DNA from: Balamuthia mandrillaris
Lineage: Eukaryota; Discosea; Longamoebia; Balamuthiidae
Assembly: GCA_031835245.1 (NCBI GenBank)
Contig: JAVKOQ010000221.1
Location: forward strand, 1-64,000
DNA length: 64,000 nucleotides
Reading direction: 5' to 3'
Every line of letters starts with the position of its first letter. Within the stretch, counting starts at the first letter, position 1. Both the position numbers and the translations under genes were made by a program. This document shows, one piece after another, positions 23,398 through 34,800 of this stretch. Under the pieces are notes generated by a model. The model saw only the letters and a list, made by a program, of their open reading frames with translations. It had not been told where the DNA came from and did no database searches.

Positions 23398-23430
23398 CTA
23401 CTTCTGTTTTTTTTTTTTTTTTTTTTTTTT

Positions 23431-24828
23431 AGGCAGCGGGGAGCCATTGCCCAAGGCCTTGGTACACGCACTGCCCAGATTGCTGCAGAGGCTATTGTCA
23501 AGTCTACCTTGTCATATGGACTATGTATGACAGAGCTTTCCAAATCATGGTGGAAGAAGATCGAAGCTGTGTGGAATGAGACAGCAAGAAGCGTATTGCA
23601 AGTTCATCGAAGGACTGTGGCGGGGGTTTGTAGAGCAGAATTGGGCTGGTTGACCATGTTGGCAAAATCACCAACACTTATCTCAAGACTCCTCATGTTG
23701 GATCCGTCCCGGACCCTCAGCTCTTCTTTCTTTTATATCCTCCCATCCTTCCTTTCTCCTCTTTCCCTTTTCTCTCGGTGTACTTTGAAGCAACGTCGGA
23801 GATTCACTCTCGTTGTCCTTCCTCTATTCTCTTGAATACACTTCTTGTCTCGTCACCGACTCTTTTATTCCTAAGGTTGGATTCAACCAACAACCATCAA
23901 GGCCTACTGTGAGTTGGAAAGACAAGCAGTAATTCATCATGCTGAGAGGCAAGATGGCCACTTTGAGCTACTTGAAGAGGTAAGCCAAGCAAGTGAAGAG
24001 GAAGGGGAGAAGAATGAAGGTGAGGGAGGTGACAGGACGACTGTTGTTGAAAAGAAAGCCAAGAGGATGAGGACCTTAACTCGAGTAGCCAAGGTGGAGT
24101 ATGCAGCTGAAGGAGAAAGAGGAACAAGAGCATGGCTATGGCATAACTTCTTGACAAATGGAAGATGTTTGGTTGGACAACAACGGAGCTTAGTGATTAC
24201 CAACCCAAGGAAAGAACGTTTGATGAATGCTATTCGTTGTGATGGACTGCCCATTGGAAAAAAGTGGGGAGCCATTCAGCAGTCTGAGGAGGATAGCAAG
24301 TGCCCTGCATGTGATGCTGAGGAAGAAACAGCGGAACACTTCCTGTTAAGGTGTCCTAACCTTTGGGAAGATCGCTTTAGAATCTGGAGTGTGGACAATG
24401 GAAATGAAGAACAAGTCAGAAAGCTGATTATAGAAGACTGTACAACAAAGCTCCTGTCAAGTGGAAAGAAATGTAACAGAGCTCAAGAGATGGAACAATG
24501 TAAGCAAAGTTGTAAACGAGTCTGGAGATTATGGGCAGCAAGAGCAAGTTGGAAGCATGGAAGTTCTTCTGCATTTTATCAATCTTTGGAAGTAATGTAA
24601 TAGCAAGGAAAAGAGAAGAAAGGAAAGGGAAAGAAAAGGATAGCTAGATGATACAAAGTTGGTCTGAAATCTCATTCAACACCTTTCACTTGTGAATTGA
24701 GTAACAATTGGGAAGGCATTGAGGATGAGGGAGTAAGAGAAGTAAGAGTACACTATGTATGTACAATGCTTACTTTTTATGTATAGATTGGTGTTGCTCT
24801 CAGAGCAAATAAACTTTTATTACTACTA
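23431..24828 (+). mobile_element. LINE copy C, 5'-truncated, with 16-bp target duplication
   Basis: Begins at RQRGAIAQGLGTRTAQIA (A position about 19337) and reaches the true 3' end: UTR with tgtatgtacaatgct, aaataaacttttatt and a TAC trinucleotide tail. The word CTACTTCTGTTTTTTT occurs just before it (23398-23413, extended to 24 T) and just after the tail (24829-24844), a target-site duplication. The C-terminal frame 23914-24600, including the CCHC knuckle, is open. Interrupted by the solo LTR at 23657-23892. Confidence 0.9.
23657..23892 (+). mobile_element. Solo LTR family 1, copy 2
   Basis: 236 bp, TGTTGGCAAAATCACC to GGATTCAACCAACA, target duplication ACCA (23653-23656, 23893-23896), inserted in LINE copy C. 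The uninterrupted LINE sequence is seen in copies A and B. Confidence 0.9.
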
Positions 24829-24949
24829 CTACTTCTGTTTTTTTCAAAGACCTGTTTTTGGCAACTTTTTCACCATTGCCATGATGAATCAATGGGATAA
24901 AGGGAATGTAGGAGCAAAAACGACTATAACAACAGTTTTTGATAGTGCT

Positions 24950-25158
24950 TATTGATAAGGGATAGATAAACCCTGCAGATCAAGAAAGGGACGACACTTA
25001 TGTGACTTTGGGTTTATTCACATGAAAAGAGGTGTGGACCAAAGTGTGTGCTTTGAATGTGTTGTGAGGAAAAAGGGAAAATAAACAGGGGTAAAAAACT
25101 TGAGGTATCCAAGGAAAGTGTGGATAGGAAGTCATAATGAAACATTGATTTTCCAACA
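24950..25158 (-). mobile_element. Solo LTR family 2, copy 2
   Basis: 209 bp on the minus strand, from TGTTGGAAAATCAATG to a TATCAATA end, flanked by TGCT (24946-24949, 25159-25162). Same order of words as the copy at 22007. No internal region. Confidence 0.82.
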
Positions 25159-25162
25159 TGCT

Positions 25163-28100
25163 GTAAGGATCTGTTGAATGCCTTATTAAAGAGAGAAAAA
25201 GAGAAAGAGGAAACATACCTACAAGCAAGGTGACAAAGACAATGGTGCTAATGGCAATAATGATAGTAATTAGACAATCACAATATTCTGAATATACAAT
25301 GATTTTTGGTAGTTTTTCTATTGATGACAGAAAAATCACACTGATGAAAAATCGATTTTTGTCATTATAAATTTATTAAGATTGTTAATATGCAACTAAA
25401 AGAAAACAGACACAGTCTATGAGATAAACTCTTCATTGTAAGTATTACTATTTAAGTGAAAGGAAATTCCAAGGCAAAACTTTCTTGGGCTTTGACATTA
25501 AGGACTATTTTAATCTAAGTAGAGAGTAAATGGAAATTCTGCTTTTGTTTTGTTTTGTATTATTGAGCCTCTTGGCTATAGTCTTTGTGGGATACATTTG
25601 TTTCAGTGGAGTTCCAAACCTTGGTTCTACTTTTTCAATGCATTAATATTTGAAACAATGATATTCTTCTTCTATTATAATAAACACCTTGTCACTATTT
25701 GCTGGGCCAGGTCACTTATAAGTGGGTGTAATTGAACACATTGTAATGTGCTATCATGCCTTTAGCCCAAAGGAACTAAGCAAGTTTCACTTAAAGTTTA
25801 AAGACTTGAACTGAGGAGAACCAGGATGCCAACAGTTGAATAGACAGTGGATCCTCTAGGGAGTCGGGTTTCCTGCAGAATAAGGACATATAAAACTGAT
25901 GGCTACATTCTTGTAATTATCAAAACCTTTCATTTTAAAGCATCCATTGAATTAGCTGCAATGAACACCTTCAGTATACTTCATTCACTGAAAGAGCTTG
26001 TACAGAACAATCAACCTTCTGTTACTCTTGGCCTATGACAACGACATGCAGACAGTGGAAAAACCACCTATATAAATTTAGCTGGGCAGAAAAACCACTG
26101 ATTTCTGTCATATAAATCTACTAAGACTAGAAGTTAACTGCAAAAGTAAACTTATTATCATGTTGTTGTATGTACTATCATTGTCATTGTCATTGTTGTT
26201 GCCCATGTCATCACCTTTGCTATTGCCATTGCTGTTACCATTGCCATTGCCCTTGTTGGTGCTTTTGCTATTGCCCTTGCCCTTGCCCTGGTTGTTGCCC
26301 TTGTCCTTGTCATTGTCATTGTTGTGGCTATTGCTGTTGTTGTCATTGCTATTGCCATTGCCCTTGCCCTTGGCATTGTCATTGCCTTGCCATTGTCCTT
26401 GTTGTCCTTGTGGTAAATAAGAAAAACAATTCTCAGCAAGGGCAACCTTTGGAAAGAAACTAGAGGTTCCTGTTAGTATCAAGTGCTACAACACTAGTAC
26501 TTCTTCCTGAAATGGCAGCCACAGGCTTGCAGCTGATGTTGCATGCTGATGTCTCTAATATGACTGGTCAAAATGAAGTGGCATATTACTGATTGCAGGA
26601 ATATTTGGCTCATTACCTCAACTCAAACATCACTTGAGTGAGTTCATAGATAACTGTCCAAAGCAGTGGCTATTGTTCATGAAGTGTCTGTTCCTCTTCA
26701 ATCTTCTTTGCAGTTTGCTGTTCTCTTGAATTGATATGGTCCATATTGTTCATTGGTGATAAACGCCACACACAGCTCAACACCTACACATTAACCAGTG
26801 GCCACTATATGATGCCTGTTTAACTGCCTGCTAGTTCCTTAGATGATATCATAAAGGTGTGGTTGTATCCTGTTAGCAACAGAATGCAAGGAGCTAGTCT
26901 GTTCAAGGACAGTAAAAGCCACTTAGAAGTCTTTCTTTCTATCCTCTATAGTCTCGGGATAAAGAACTACCGTCGCCTTGACCAGAGAGATAAGGTATAA
27001 CCATTCACCTTTGCTTTGTTTCAGAAAGGTTCTGTGTCCTTTCCGGGTGCCAAAGGGTTTTTGCCCTTCAAAATGATTATTTTCAGATTATTGAACCTGG
27101 GATTGGCTTTTGGTAAAAGCCAATGTGGCTTGCTCCTCTTTCTACTAGAACTTCAAATGAGCAAGGTTAAGGCTTTGCACAAGCTTGGCCTTTTCCTCTT
27201 TTCTCCTTGGCCTTCCACATCAACTCCTTCTTCCTCTTTTCTTTCCTACTGTTCTCTTTGTGAGCAACAGTGAGAGGGAAAGGTGAGGTAGTGAGGGTAT
27301 TTGCATATTGTTAAACACTCAGTCAAAAGAAAGGCTCAAGGGAGTGCAGCCATCTGCCACTTCCTCCCTCCTTTTGTTTTTTTAGTACACAACAGGTGGG
27401 ACAAAATGAACCAGAGTGAAGTGGTTCAGGGGGACTGCCTTTTGCTCAACACACCTTGTTCATGTTTTGTTGGAAGAAGTTGGAAAAGTGCAAAGCTGAA
27501 ATGATGGCTCCGCTTTACTTACCATCTTCCATTACTATAGTAGGAACTCTCTCTTTCTCTCTCTTTTTTTCTCTTTTTCTCTCTCTCTCTCAGAGAGCAA
27601 TAGGGTATTATCACTAAGTTCTCTCTCTTTTCTTACTATTGGTACATTCTCTATCTCCCTCTTTCCTTCTCTCCCTCTCTCCCTTTTTTCCTCTCTCTCT
27701 TTCCCTCTTTCCCTTTCTCCTTCTCTCCCACTAATAAGACATTCAGTAGCAGACTTCTTCTGATGGTTAGCTGTTATTATGGTTTATTTCACTGGGACAT
27801 TCTCTTTCATTCCTCTTAAATCCGCAGTATGTCCAATGTACTGCCAACCAACAAAAACTGCCAAGTGTACAGGAAGTGCAAATCCTCAAAGCTAGTAGCT
27901 CTGGCACATGTGCAAGAGTCTTTCTCAAAAGAAAGAACGAAAGCTCTTATCAACGACTTTTGGAGTCCTTGGACATAATAAGGTCCTCATCCAGGAAGAG
28001 TTATTTTTATGGCAATCCAAGAGGCAAATACCATGTGTGAGTTGAATTTGGGTTTTGAAAAAAATAATCTTTCAACATAAAAAAATTAAAAACCAGTGGA

Positions 28101-28340
28101 GCAACTGTGACATTGGAGCTATTTCAATTACTTTTGGGTAAAGCTACTTTGCTTATTTAGATGCATACTTATTTATATTTCTTTCTACTTTGGTTGATTT
28201 TGTGTTCAGTTAGAGCTCTTAAGAGGAGTTTTATCATAACATCACTGGCGTAAGTCTTATTCAATGATTAAAAACAGTGATAATTTCTTACCTTTTTGAT
28301 AGATACTTAACAACTTAAAAAAAACGGAATTTATTGTGTT
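25163..28340. other. Gene-free AT-rich stretch
   Basis: No gene recognised on either strand. It contains a hexamer-derived low-complexity block (26176-26412) and CT-rich tracts (27540-27730). Short ORFs show no motifs and have AT-rich codon use unlike the host genes. Confidence 0.65.
26176..26412. repeat. Degenerate TTGCCN hexamer array
   Basis: About forty imperfect copies of TTGCCA/TTGCCC/TTGTCA in the plus direction. On the minus strand it opens a frame rich in G, N, D and K, which I take as a by-product of the repeat. Confidence 0.85.
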
Positions 28341-28574
28341 TGTTGGCAAAATCACCAACACTTATCTCAAGACTCCTCATGTGGGATCCGTCCCGACCCT
28401 CAGCTCTTCTTTCTTTTATATCCCCCCATCCTTCCTTTCTCCTCTTTCCCTTTCTCTCGGTGTACTTTGAAGCAACGTCGGAGATTCACTCTCGTTGTCC
28501 TTCCTCTATTCTCTTGAATACACTTCTTGTCTCGTCACCGACTCTTTTATTCCTAAGGTTGGATTCAACCAACA
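28341..28574 (+). mobile_element. Solo LTR family 1, copy 3
   Basis: 234 bp, TGTTGGCAAAATCACC to GGATTCAACCAACA, target duplication TGTT (28337-28340, 28575-28578). It lies 94 bp from the end of the pseudouridine synthase gene and marks the right edge of the element-rich island. Confidence 0.88.
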
Positions 28575-28667
28575 TGTTGAGTTTAATTATTGTTTATACT
28601 TAGAGAAAAAAGACAAGGAAAACCAAGTTGTTTGCTTTGGTCTTAATTGTTCAACACATAAAATTGT

Positions 28668-29836
28668 TTATTTGTTCATGAATATAACACTTGGTCGTAA
28701 ATCTGGAATTGGCCAGCACTCTTGATGTGGTTGTGAATTTGGTTTTTCAGTGAGTATTGGCAAGCATTGCACTGCCTCTTCCCACCAGTTCATACTTCGC
28801 CAAAACTGAGCTAGGTCATCAGGTAAAGGACAGACAACACGCAACCGAAGAGTGTTAGTCAATTCCTGATGTGCAGTGGCCTTTTCATTGTTAAGATGAT
28901 CTACAGGAAGATAGGAGGTCAAAAGGGGAATGTCAATTGCTAAACAGTGAAGAGCCAAACGTGGTAGCCCAAGTTCAGCCCAGTATCGATTTACATGGCT
29001 GTCACCATGCTGTCCGTCACCAAGGATGGGGTGAGAAAGATGTCTACAATGCCTTCGGACCTGGTGGTAGCGTCCGGTCCTGGGTTGTATTAGAAAAAGA
29101 GAGGACCCCTTGTTGATCCTCCCTGCTTCAACAGGCACAACGGCACCATCCGCAGGCGCTGCAGCAGGTCGAATGGGTGCTACACAACGTATAACAGATG
29201 TTGACTCCTTAGACTTGTTTTTTGGACCAGAGGAAAGAGGCTTATGCAGCTCCACACAGTCGTTTCCCTTTGTAATACCCCGCACCTGGGCTAAACAACA
29301 ACAACACAAAACAATTGAGCATTGGAATTAAAAAAGTTCAATAACGACAGGCTTCTATTGTTACCTATGTAAGTTTTGCGAGCAGAGCTGCACCTCATGC
29401 CTTGGTGCAAAATATGGGCCCAGGTGGGATCAAGGGCGAATAGGAAACATCCAGAAACAAAGAAGTCCAAACGATGGACAGGGTATATTTTCCGGCGCAA
29501 TTGTTGTTGCAAAAGACTAACCAAGAATACTTTCTCTTGGGCCATTTTCGAAAACTTGGAGGGGTGCACAAAAAGCCCTGCAGGAGAAGCGCATTGAAAA
29601 ATGCGTTAACTTACTTCATTTCATTTCGAACAGCAGAGCATACGTGGAGGCTTTGCAGCCACACCGTAGTGTTCATTGAGAAACAGAATAGGAATTGTTG
29701 TTCCAAAAATACAAAAAAAAGCAAACAAGACACCTTCAAGCAATTGAGATGAATGGTGGAAAAACTTGAATGCTGGGTAATATGGTGTACTAACTCTTTT
29801 TTCTCCTGCTACAAACACAAGTGGAACATTCTTCAA
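28668..29836 (-). CDS. RluA/TruC-type RNA pseudouridine synthase, start uncertain
   Basis: Isomerises uridine to pseudouridine in RNA. Exons on the minus strand: a first exon ending at 29644 (reads FLNEHYGVAAKPP), then 29365-29577 and 28668-29290. The junctions give VAAKPPRLFVHPSK, the catalytic-loop PVHRLDFFVSGC with the family's essential Asp, KTYIAQVRGITKG, and QPRTGRYHQVRRHCRHLSHP with ILGDGQHGD, all hallmark strings of the RluA family; the last two are closest to TruC. The upstream limit is open: the frame runs to 29836 without an ATG that I trust, and touches the stop codon of the neighbouring gene (29833), so a further 5' exon or a non-obvious start is possible. About 350 aa visible. 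Target RNA unknown (TruC acts on tRNA in bacteria). Confidence 0.85.
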
Positions 29837-31319
29837 AAAGCTCCACCATAAATAGCTGCCCTGAACTTAAGCTGAGCCTGCTCAGGGGTGCCTCTCTTTA
29901 AGTCTACAATAAACCTGCAATGAAGGTGAGTTTCGTTGCCTGTCTGTCCAAAGATTAGGGGCCATTTTGCCTTGAGTTGAAACAGATTAGCATTGGGATC
30001 AAGTCTGCGCTCCAAGTACCGATCGCCTTGTTTAACCCGTTCCAGCACCTCAAAGTAACGCGTAAAGTCTGCTCCGAGGTTAAGCTTTTCAGCCATCTGG
30101 TGAGCAATTAGCTGAGCGGTGGTATTATTGCTTACAATAAGGCTCTTGTAGGCGTCATTCTTAAGAAAAATTTTCATGATTTCCTGTTTCGGTGCGATGG
30201 TTTGTGTTAATTGATAGCAAAGACAAAAAGGCGGTGATGCTGACTAGCAAGCATCTACAGGAACAACCAATAGACAATAGAGTGGAAAGTGTTACCTTCT
30301 CCTCTCGCGCTACTGCCTGCTCTGAAGTGGGTAGAGTGGTTGAGCCACTGCGTTCGTTTTTGATGACTTTGGGGAGCTCTGGAGGCTGGAGTTGTTGCTC
30401 TGCAAGCCATAAAACGAGGGTGAGTTATGTTTGAAGCGGCATCACTGGAAAATATAATAATAATGGCATCTTTTAAAAGAATGATGTGCAAAAAAATATA
30501 TACCTGACAGTGCACCACTTCGCACTTGCTCGTAGAGATTCCTCATTTCGGACTGTGTCCAAGGAAGAGCCAGGTCGACAGGGGTATGGCCTTCATTGTT
30601 GGTGATATAAATGTCAGCCCCTTTCTTAATAAGCCAAAGGGCTAAAGGCTCCACCCGGTTGATGATAAGGGAGTGCAAAGGGGTCAAACCCCGCTTATTC
30701 TGAGCGTTAATATTAGCACCCCGTTCCACCAGCAGGCGAATGGCGTGTTGTTGTGATTTGGCACACGCCCAATGCAATGGACTGGAACCGGTATCAAAGT
30801 CAATACAATTCACATCCGCCCCTATTCATGGTAGGCAACAAGAGAGAAAGCAGCCGTCACTGGGGTGAGAAAAAAAAACCTTACTTTCGTGAGCACTACT
30901 ACTTACCCAAGTCTAGCAGCCGTTTGATGGTCTTGATGTCGTTGCTTTGAGCTGCCTTGAACAGCTCAAAGTTGGTTTTGTTTGTGCCCCTCGTTTGTAA
31001 GACCTCCGTGTTATCCCGTATGCGCGTTTGTTGCAGCAAGGCCAAGGCATTGGTGGAGGTGGGACGAAGGGACTCCATTGTGGCCAACCTCTGCGCTTCC
31101 AGCTGTTTGCTGCTGGGTCGGTTGGTAGGATCTACCGTATAAAAACAACTCTCACAGCGAGAATAACCTTGGTTGCCGAAACAAGAAGAAGGACATGATG
31201 AAAATTACAGAAGCAAATCAAGCTATGATTAGCGCTAAAGCAAAGCCGGTAGAGAACCTGTAACACGCACCGCGCGCCCTATTTGTTGAAACATCGTCGG
31301 AACCACAATTAGGACACAT
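29833..31319 (-). CDS. Zinc-ribbon, ankyrin-repeat, RA-like domain protein
   Basis: Exons 31271-31319, 30907-31167, 30504-30821, 30296-30399 and 29833-30183 join in phase to 360 aa. The first splice builds a four-cysteine ribbon, MCPNCGSDDVSTNRARGYSR then CESCFY (C-x2-C, 16 residues, C-x2-C). Three ankyrin repeats follow (ELFKAAQSNDIKTIKRLLD; GSSPLHWACAKSQQHAIRLL; GLTPLHSLIINRVEPLALWL, with GHTPVDLAL as the last partial unit). A short hydrophilic linker leads to a C-terminal ubiquitin-like domain (MKIFLKNDAYKSLIVSNNTT ... KWPLIFGQ) that resembles Ras-association or FERM-F1 folds. The role is unknown; the RA-like end suggests small-GTPase binding, which is inference. It sits head to head with the AASDH-like gene, about 530 bp apart. 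Confidence 0.85.
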
Positions 31320-31846
31320 TTTGAAGTATTGAGATTGGATGAAAGGCCGCGAGTTCCCCGGCGAGAGCTGGCCCGGTGCTTGTGCGGATCTTGGTCCGAC
31401 GCCAGGGGCGGGTCCGCGTGCAGGCTGGGGACGCCTGGCTTTAGGATTGAAAAGAAAAGAAAAGAAAAAAGCAAATTAAGTACCGAACAGAAAGACATAC
31501 CCTTCAGCAACAAACAAACCTACCTCCCACTTCCATCTCCTGCAGTAAAGAGTCCAATTCCTCCATCTCAGAACAAAAGGGAGGGGAATGCCAATGGAGT
31601 CGTCTTAGTTTGCTTTTGTTGTTGTTGGAAATTAGAAAAAATGGGGATGGGTTGGTTGGTTGTCGGGGTGGGGTGCGTAGTAGGGGGGGGATGAGGGGTC
31701 CCGGCACAAAGAAATCGGTCGACATAACACAGGAGTGGGCGGAGGAGGAGGAAACGAGAGAAGAGAAATCTTGTTGTTGGTTGTTGCTGTTGTTGTTGTT
31801 GTTGTTCGGTTACGTATACGTATTTGTCGCCTCTAAGCTTGCTTGG

Positions 31847-34800
31847 ATGTTGCACCAGTTGTTTCTGGAACAAGCTAGCCGGCTACCACAGCAACCTGCA
31901 GTCATTTCTTATGAGAATGTAACATTAGACCGAGTACTTGAAGCTCAAGAGAACCCTTCCTCTTTGGTACACGAGCTTCCGCTTCGTTCCTGCTCCTATG
32001 CTGAGCTAGAACGACGCTCCGCCGTACTTGCGGTTAGAATTCTCTTCATCAGTGGTTGGACAACAAGCCTGCGCATAGACTGACCACCACCTCTTCTCAC
32101 AGGGTCGCCTGCGAAGCTCGTGGGCAAACCTCGTTGAGGAATCAATTGGTTCCTCAAGCCAGCCCTTGGTGGCAGTGCAGCTGCAGCCCTCTCTCGATTT
32201 GATAGTGGCCATTCTCGCTGTGATGAGGGCTGGCGCCGTTTATGTGCCGCTAGAACCTTCCCTGCCTTGGAGAAGAAAAAAAGAAATGCTTCGTATGCTT
32301 CCTATCACGCTTCTACTCACCGAACCAACCATATGGCGGAAGGAAAGGCAACACTGGCTTCTCTCCTCCACTTCTTCCCACGGTCGCCCTACATTAGAAG
32401 AAGAAGAGGAGGAGGAGGAGGAGAAGGAGGAGGAGAAGGAGGAGGAGGAAACAAACCCCAGTCTCCAGTTTATTCAGGAGGTAGTATTCATTGGCCACTA
32501 TGATGCTGATGATGACCATGTACAGCCCAGAGAAAAAGCACAAAAGGAGGCGGTTCCTACCTCTGATTGCGGCCAAAGCAGCAACAATAACAGCGAGGAC
32601 GTTTTGAATCAACAGCAAAGGCAAACACTGGGGTTCAACAACCCGAAAACTAATGACAACATGCTTGCCTACGTTATGTTCACATCGGGTACAACAGGTT
32701 CACCTTGTCCTGTCCGCGTCTTTCATACTTGGTGCGTTATGTCTTGTCTTCATCGATGGTAGAAGGATGGGGGATGATAGCTATATTTGGTATCATTGTA
32801 CATTGGAGAAAAGCTGCTAACCTGATGGTAGCGCAGCGTCGTTGAACCAAATATCAAAGCACTCGGCACTCTTTGGAAAGTAAGCACTGAAGATACAGTC
32901 TTTATGGCTTCTCCTATCACTTTCGACCCGTCGGTACAGTTTCCGATCTACTAGCTTCCTCTGTTTAATTCGCTGATCGGAGGCATGCTTTCTTCAACTC
33001 CTTTCCATAGATTGTGGAGATATTTATGGCACTAGCATACGGTGCCTGTCTTTTGGTGGTGCCACAACAAATTAAGCTGGCCCCACAGGCTCTAACGTAT
33101 CTGTTTCGTCGTCATTCTGCAAGCAACCCCCTCTTTCTTACGTACACTTGACGTCTCCTCGCTTTGCCGGCTTAAAGTATTGGCTTCTGGCGGAGAGCCA
33201 TTTCCCGTCGATGTAGCCAGGCGTATGCAACAACGGGACTCTGCCAGTGACGTTCGCCCTCGTTTGTTCAATTTATATGGTATTTTTGCTATTTCTTGTC
33301 TAGATGTCGTGATAAGCAAGAGTTTAATCAACTTATTATCTACGCTAACCGTGCACGAACTGCTTCATAAGGAACAACGGAATGCTCTGTGGTATTATGT
33401 CCTTCATGACCATTATTTTCTTGCCCGAACTAATATTACGTCTGGTGGTAGTGGGCGACAGTGGCAGAACTTTCAAATTGGGGTAAGAAGGAGGCATTTG
33501 TAAAACAGGAGAGAATTCCGCTAGGCAAGCCCTTCCCGGGAACTCAACTCGAGCTGCGTTCCCTTTGTAATGGACATATACTTCAACAATGGGAACCGGG
33601 TACCGTTGCGGAAATATGCATTGGAGGGCCAACCAGAGTGTGCCTTGTTAACAACGAGGATCATGGGCAGAGGTAAGCTACTGTCTTATGTTTATCCTTT
33701 GTTTGTTTTTGTTATCCTAAATGTACTTGAGTTGCTTAGGCTGCGTGATACGGGCGATTTGGTTAGAGTATTAGGCGATTTGCAGCTTGTATATGTTGGG
33801 CGAAGGTTACTCACCCCTGACTTTGCCTACTGCTCCACTCTACTCTTTACTGACGGAAGCACAGCGATAACCAGGTCAAAATCCTAGGACAGCGTCTGCA
33901 ATTAGAAGAAATAGAGCATGTTATCTCTCATATTCCTTGCGTTCAAGGATGCAAGTAAGTAATCTCAAAAACGCATTGCAGTTTTTTATTAATACGTGCG
34001 GCTGCCTGTTCTTTTGAGGGTTCTATCTTTGAAAACAGGAGGATACAATCCTTCCTTGCTAGCCTTTATCGCCGCTGATGTTTATTATCCAGAGCAAACA
34101 GAAGGTAGTTTTGTTTGCTCCAAGTTTGACAGTTTTATGATTACTGATATCGCGCAGATATCTTGCTATCAGTAAGGCAACAATGCAACCAACGCTTACC
34201 TGGGTATATGTCTCCAACGTCTATCTATGTATTACCCACGCTTCCGCTTGGAACGCATGACAAAGTAGATGCATCGCTCCTTCTCAACCATCATTTGCAT
34301 TTGAGCAAATGGCGTTTGCAAACATGTTCACGACAGGACGTTACCCTCAGAGCACTCGAAACTGCCCTATTGCGTTTTGTTGAAGCAAGGTTTGGAGAAG
34401 ATGCTATTCACCAAAATTTTTGGAGACACAAACACCTGCTATCCCTAGGGGCAACGTCAATCGATATTGCTAAGGTAAGGTTGAATCATTGTAAAAATTA
34501 TGCTAAGCAAATCTAGTTGTTGACAGGTCTGGGGGATGCTCTGCACTCAGCTGGCGTAGGCGTAAGGGAAGACACTGCCTTCCGCAATGAAGCATTAAAT
34601 ATTTTGCTACATAAACCTATCATAGATGCACTCCCCCTTTTGATGGATACACTATCCTCACTCAAGCGTTCATCACCCACGAGCACCAAAGAGCTCAACC
34701 AACCACCAACAAGATTCCGCTTTGCTAATACCGAAGCCCGGTACGATAAGGCTACCACCCTCTTCATCATAGCCCTTTCGCTTACTATCATCTCCTCCTT

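Noticed and set aside
23407-23430. T24 run read as the poly(A) tail of a minus-strand retroposon
   Set aside because: The same CTACTTCTGTTTTTTT word follows the LINE tail at 24829, so the run is an expanded part of the target duplication.
26176-26412. CRISPR-like array
   Set aside because: Contiguous hexamers without unique spacers, in a eukaryotic sequence.
26108-26482. Minus-strand Gly/Asn/Asp-rich ORF as a protein gene
   Set aside because: It is entirely the product of the degenerate hexamer array, with no context or motifs.
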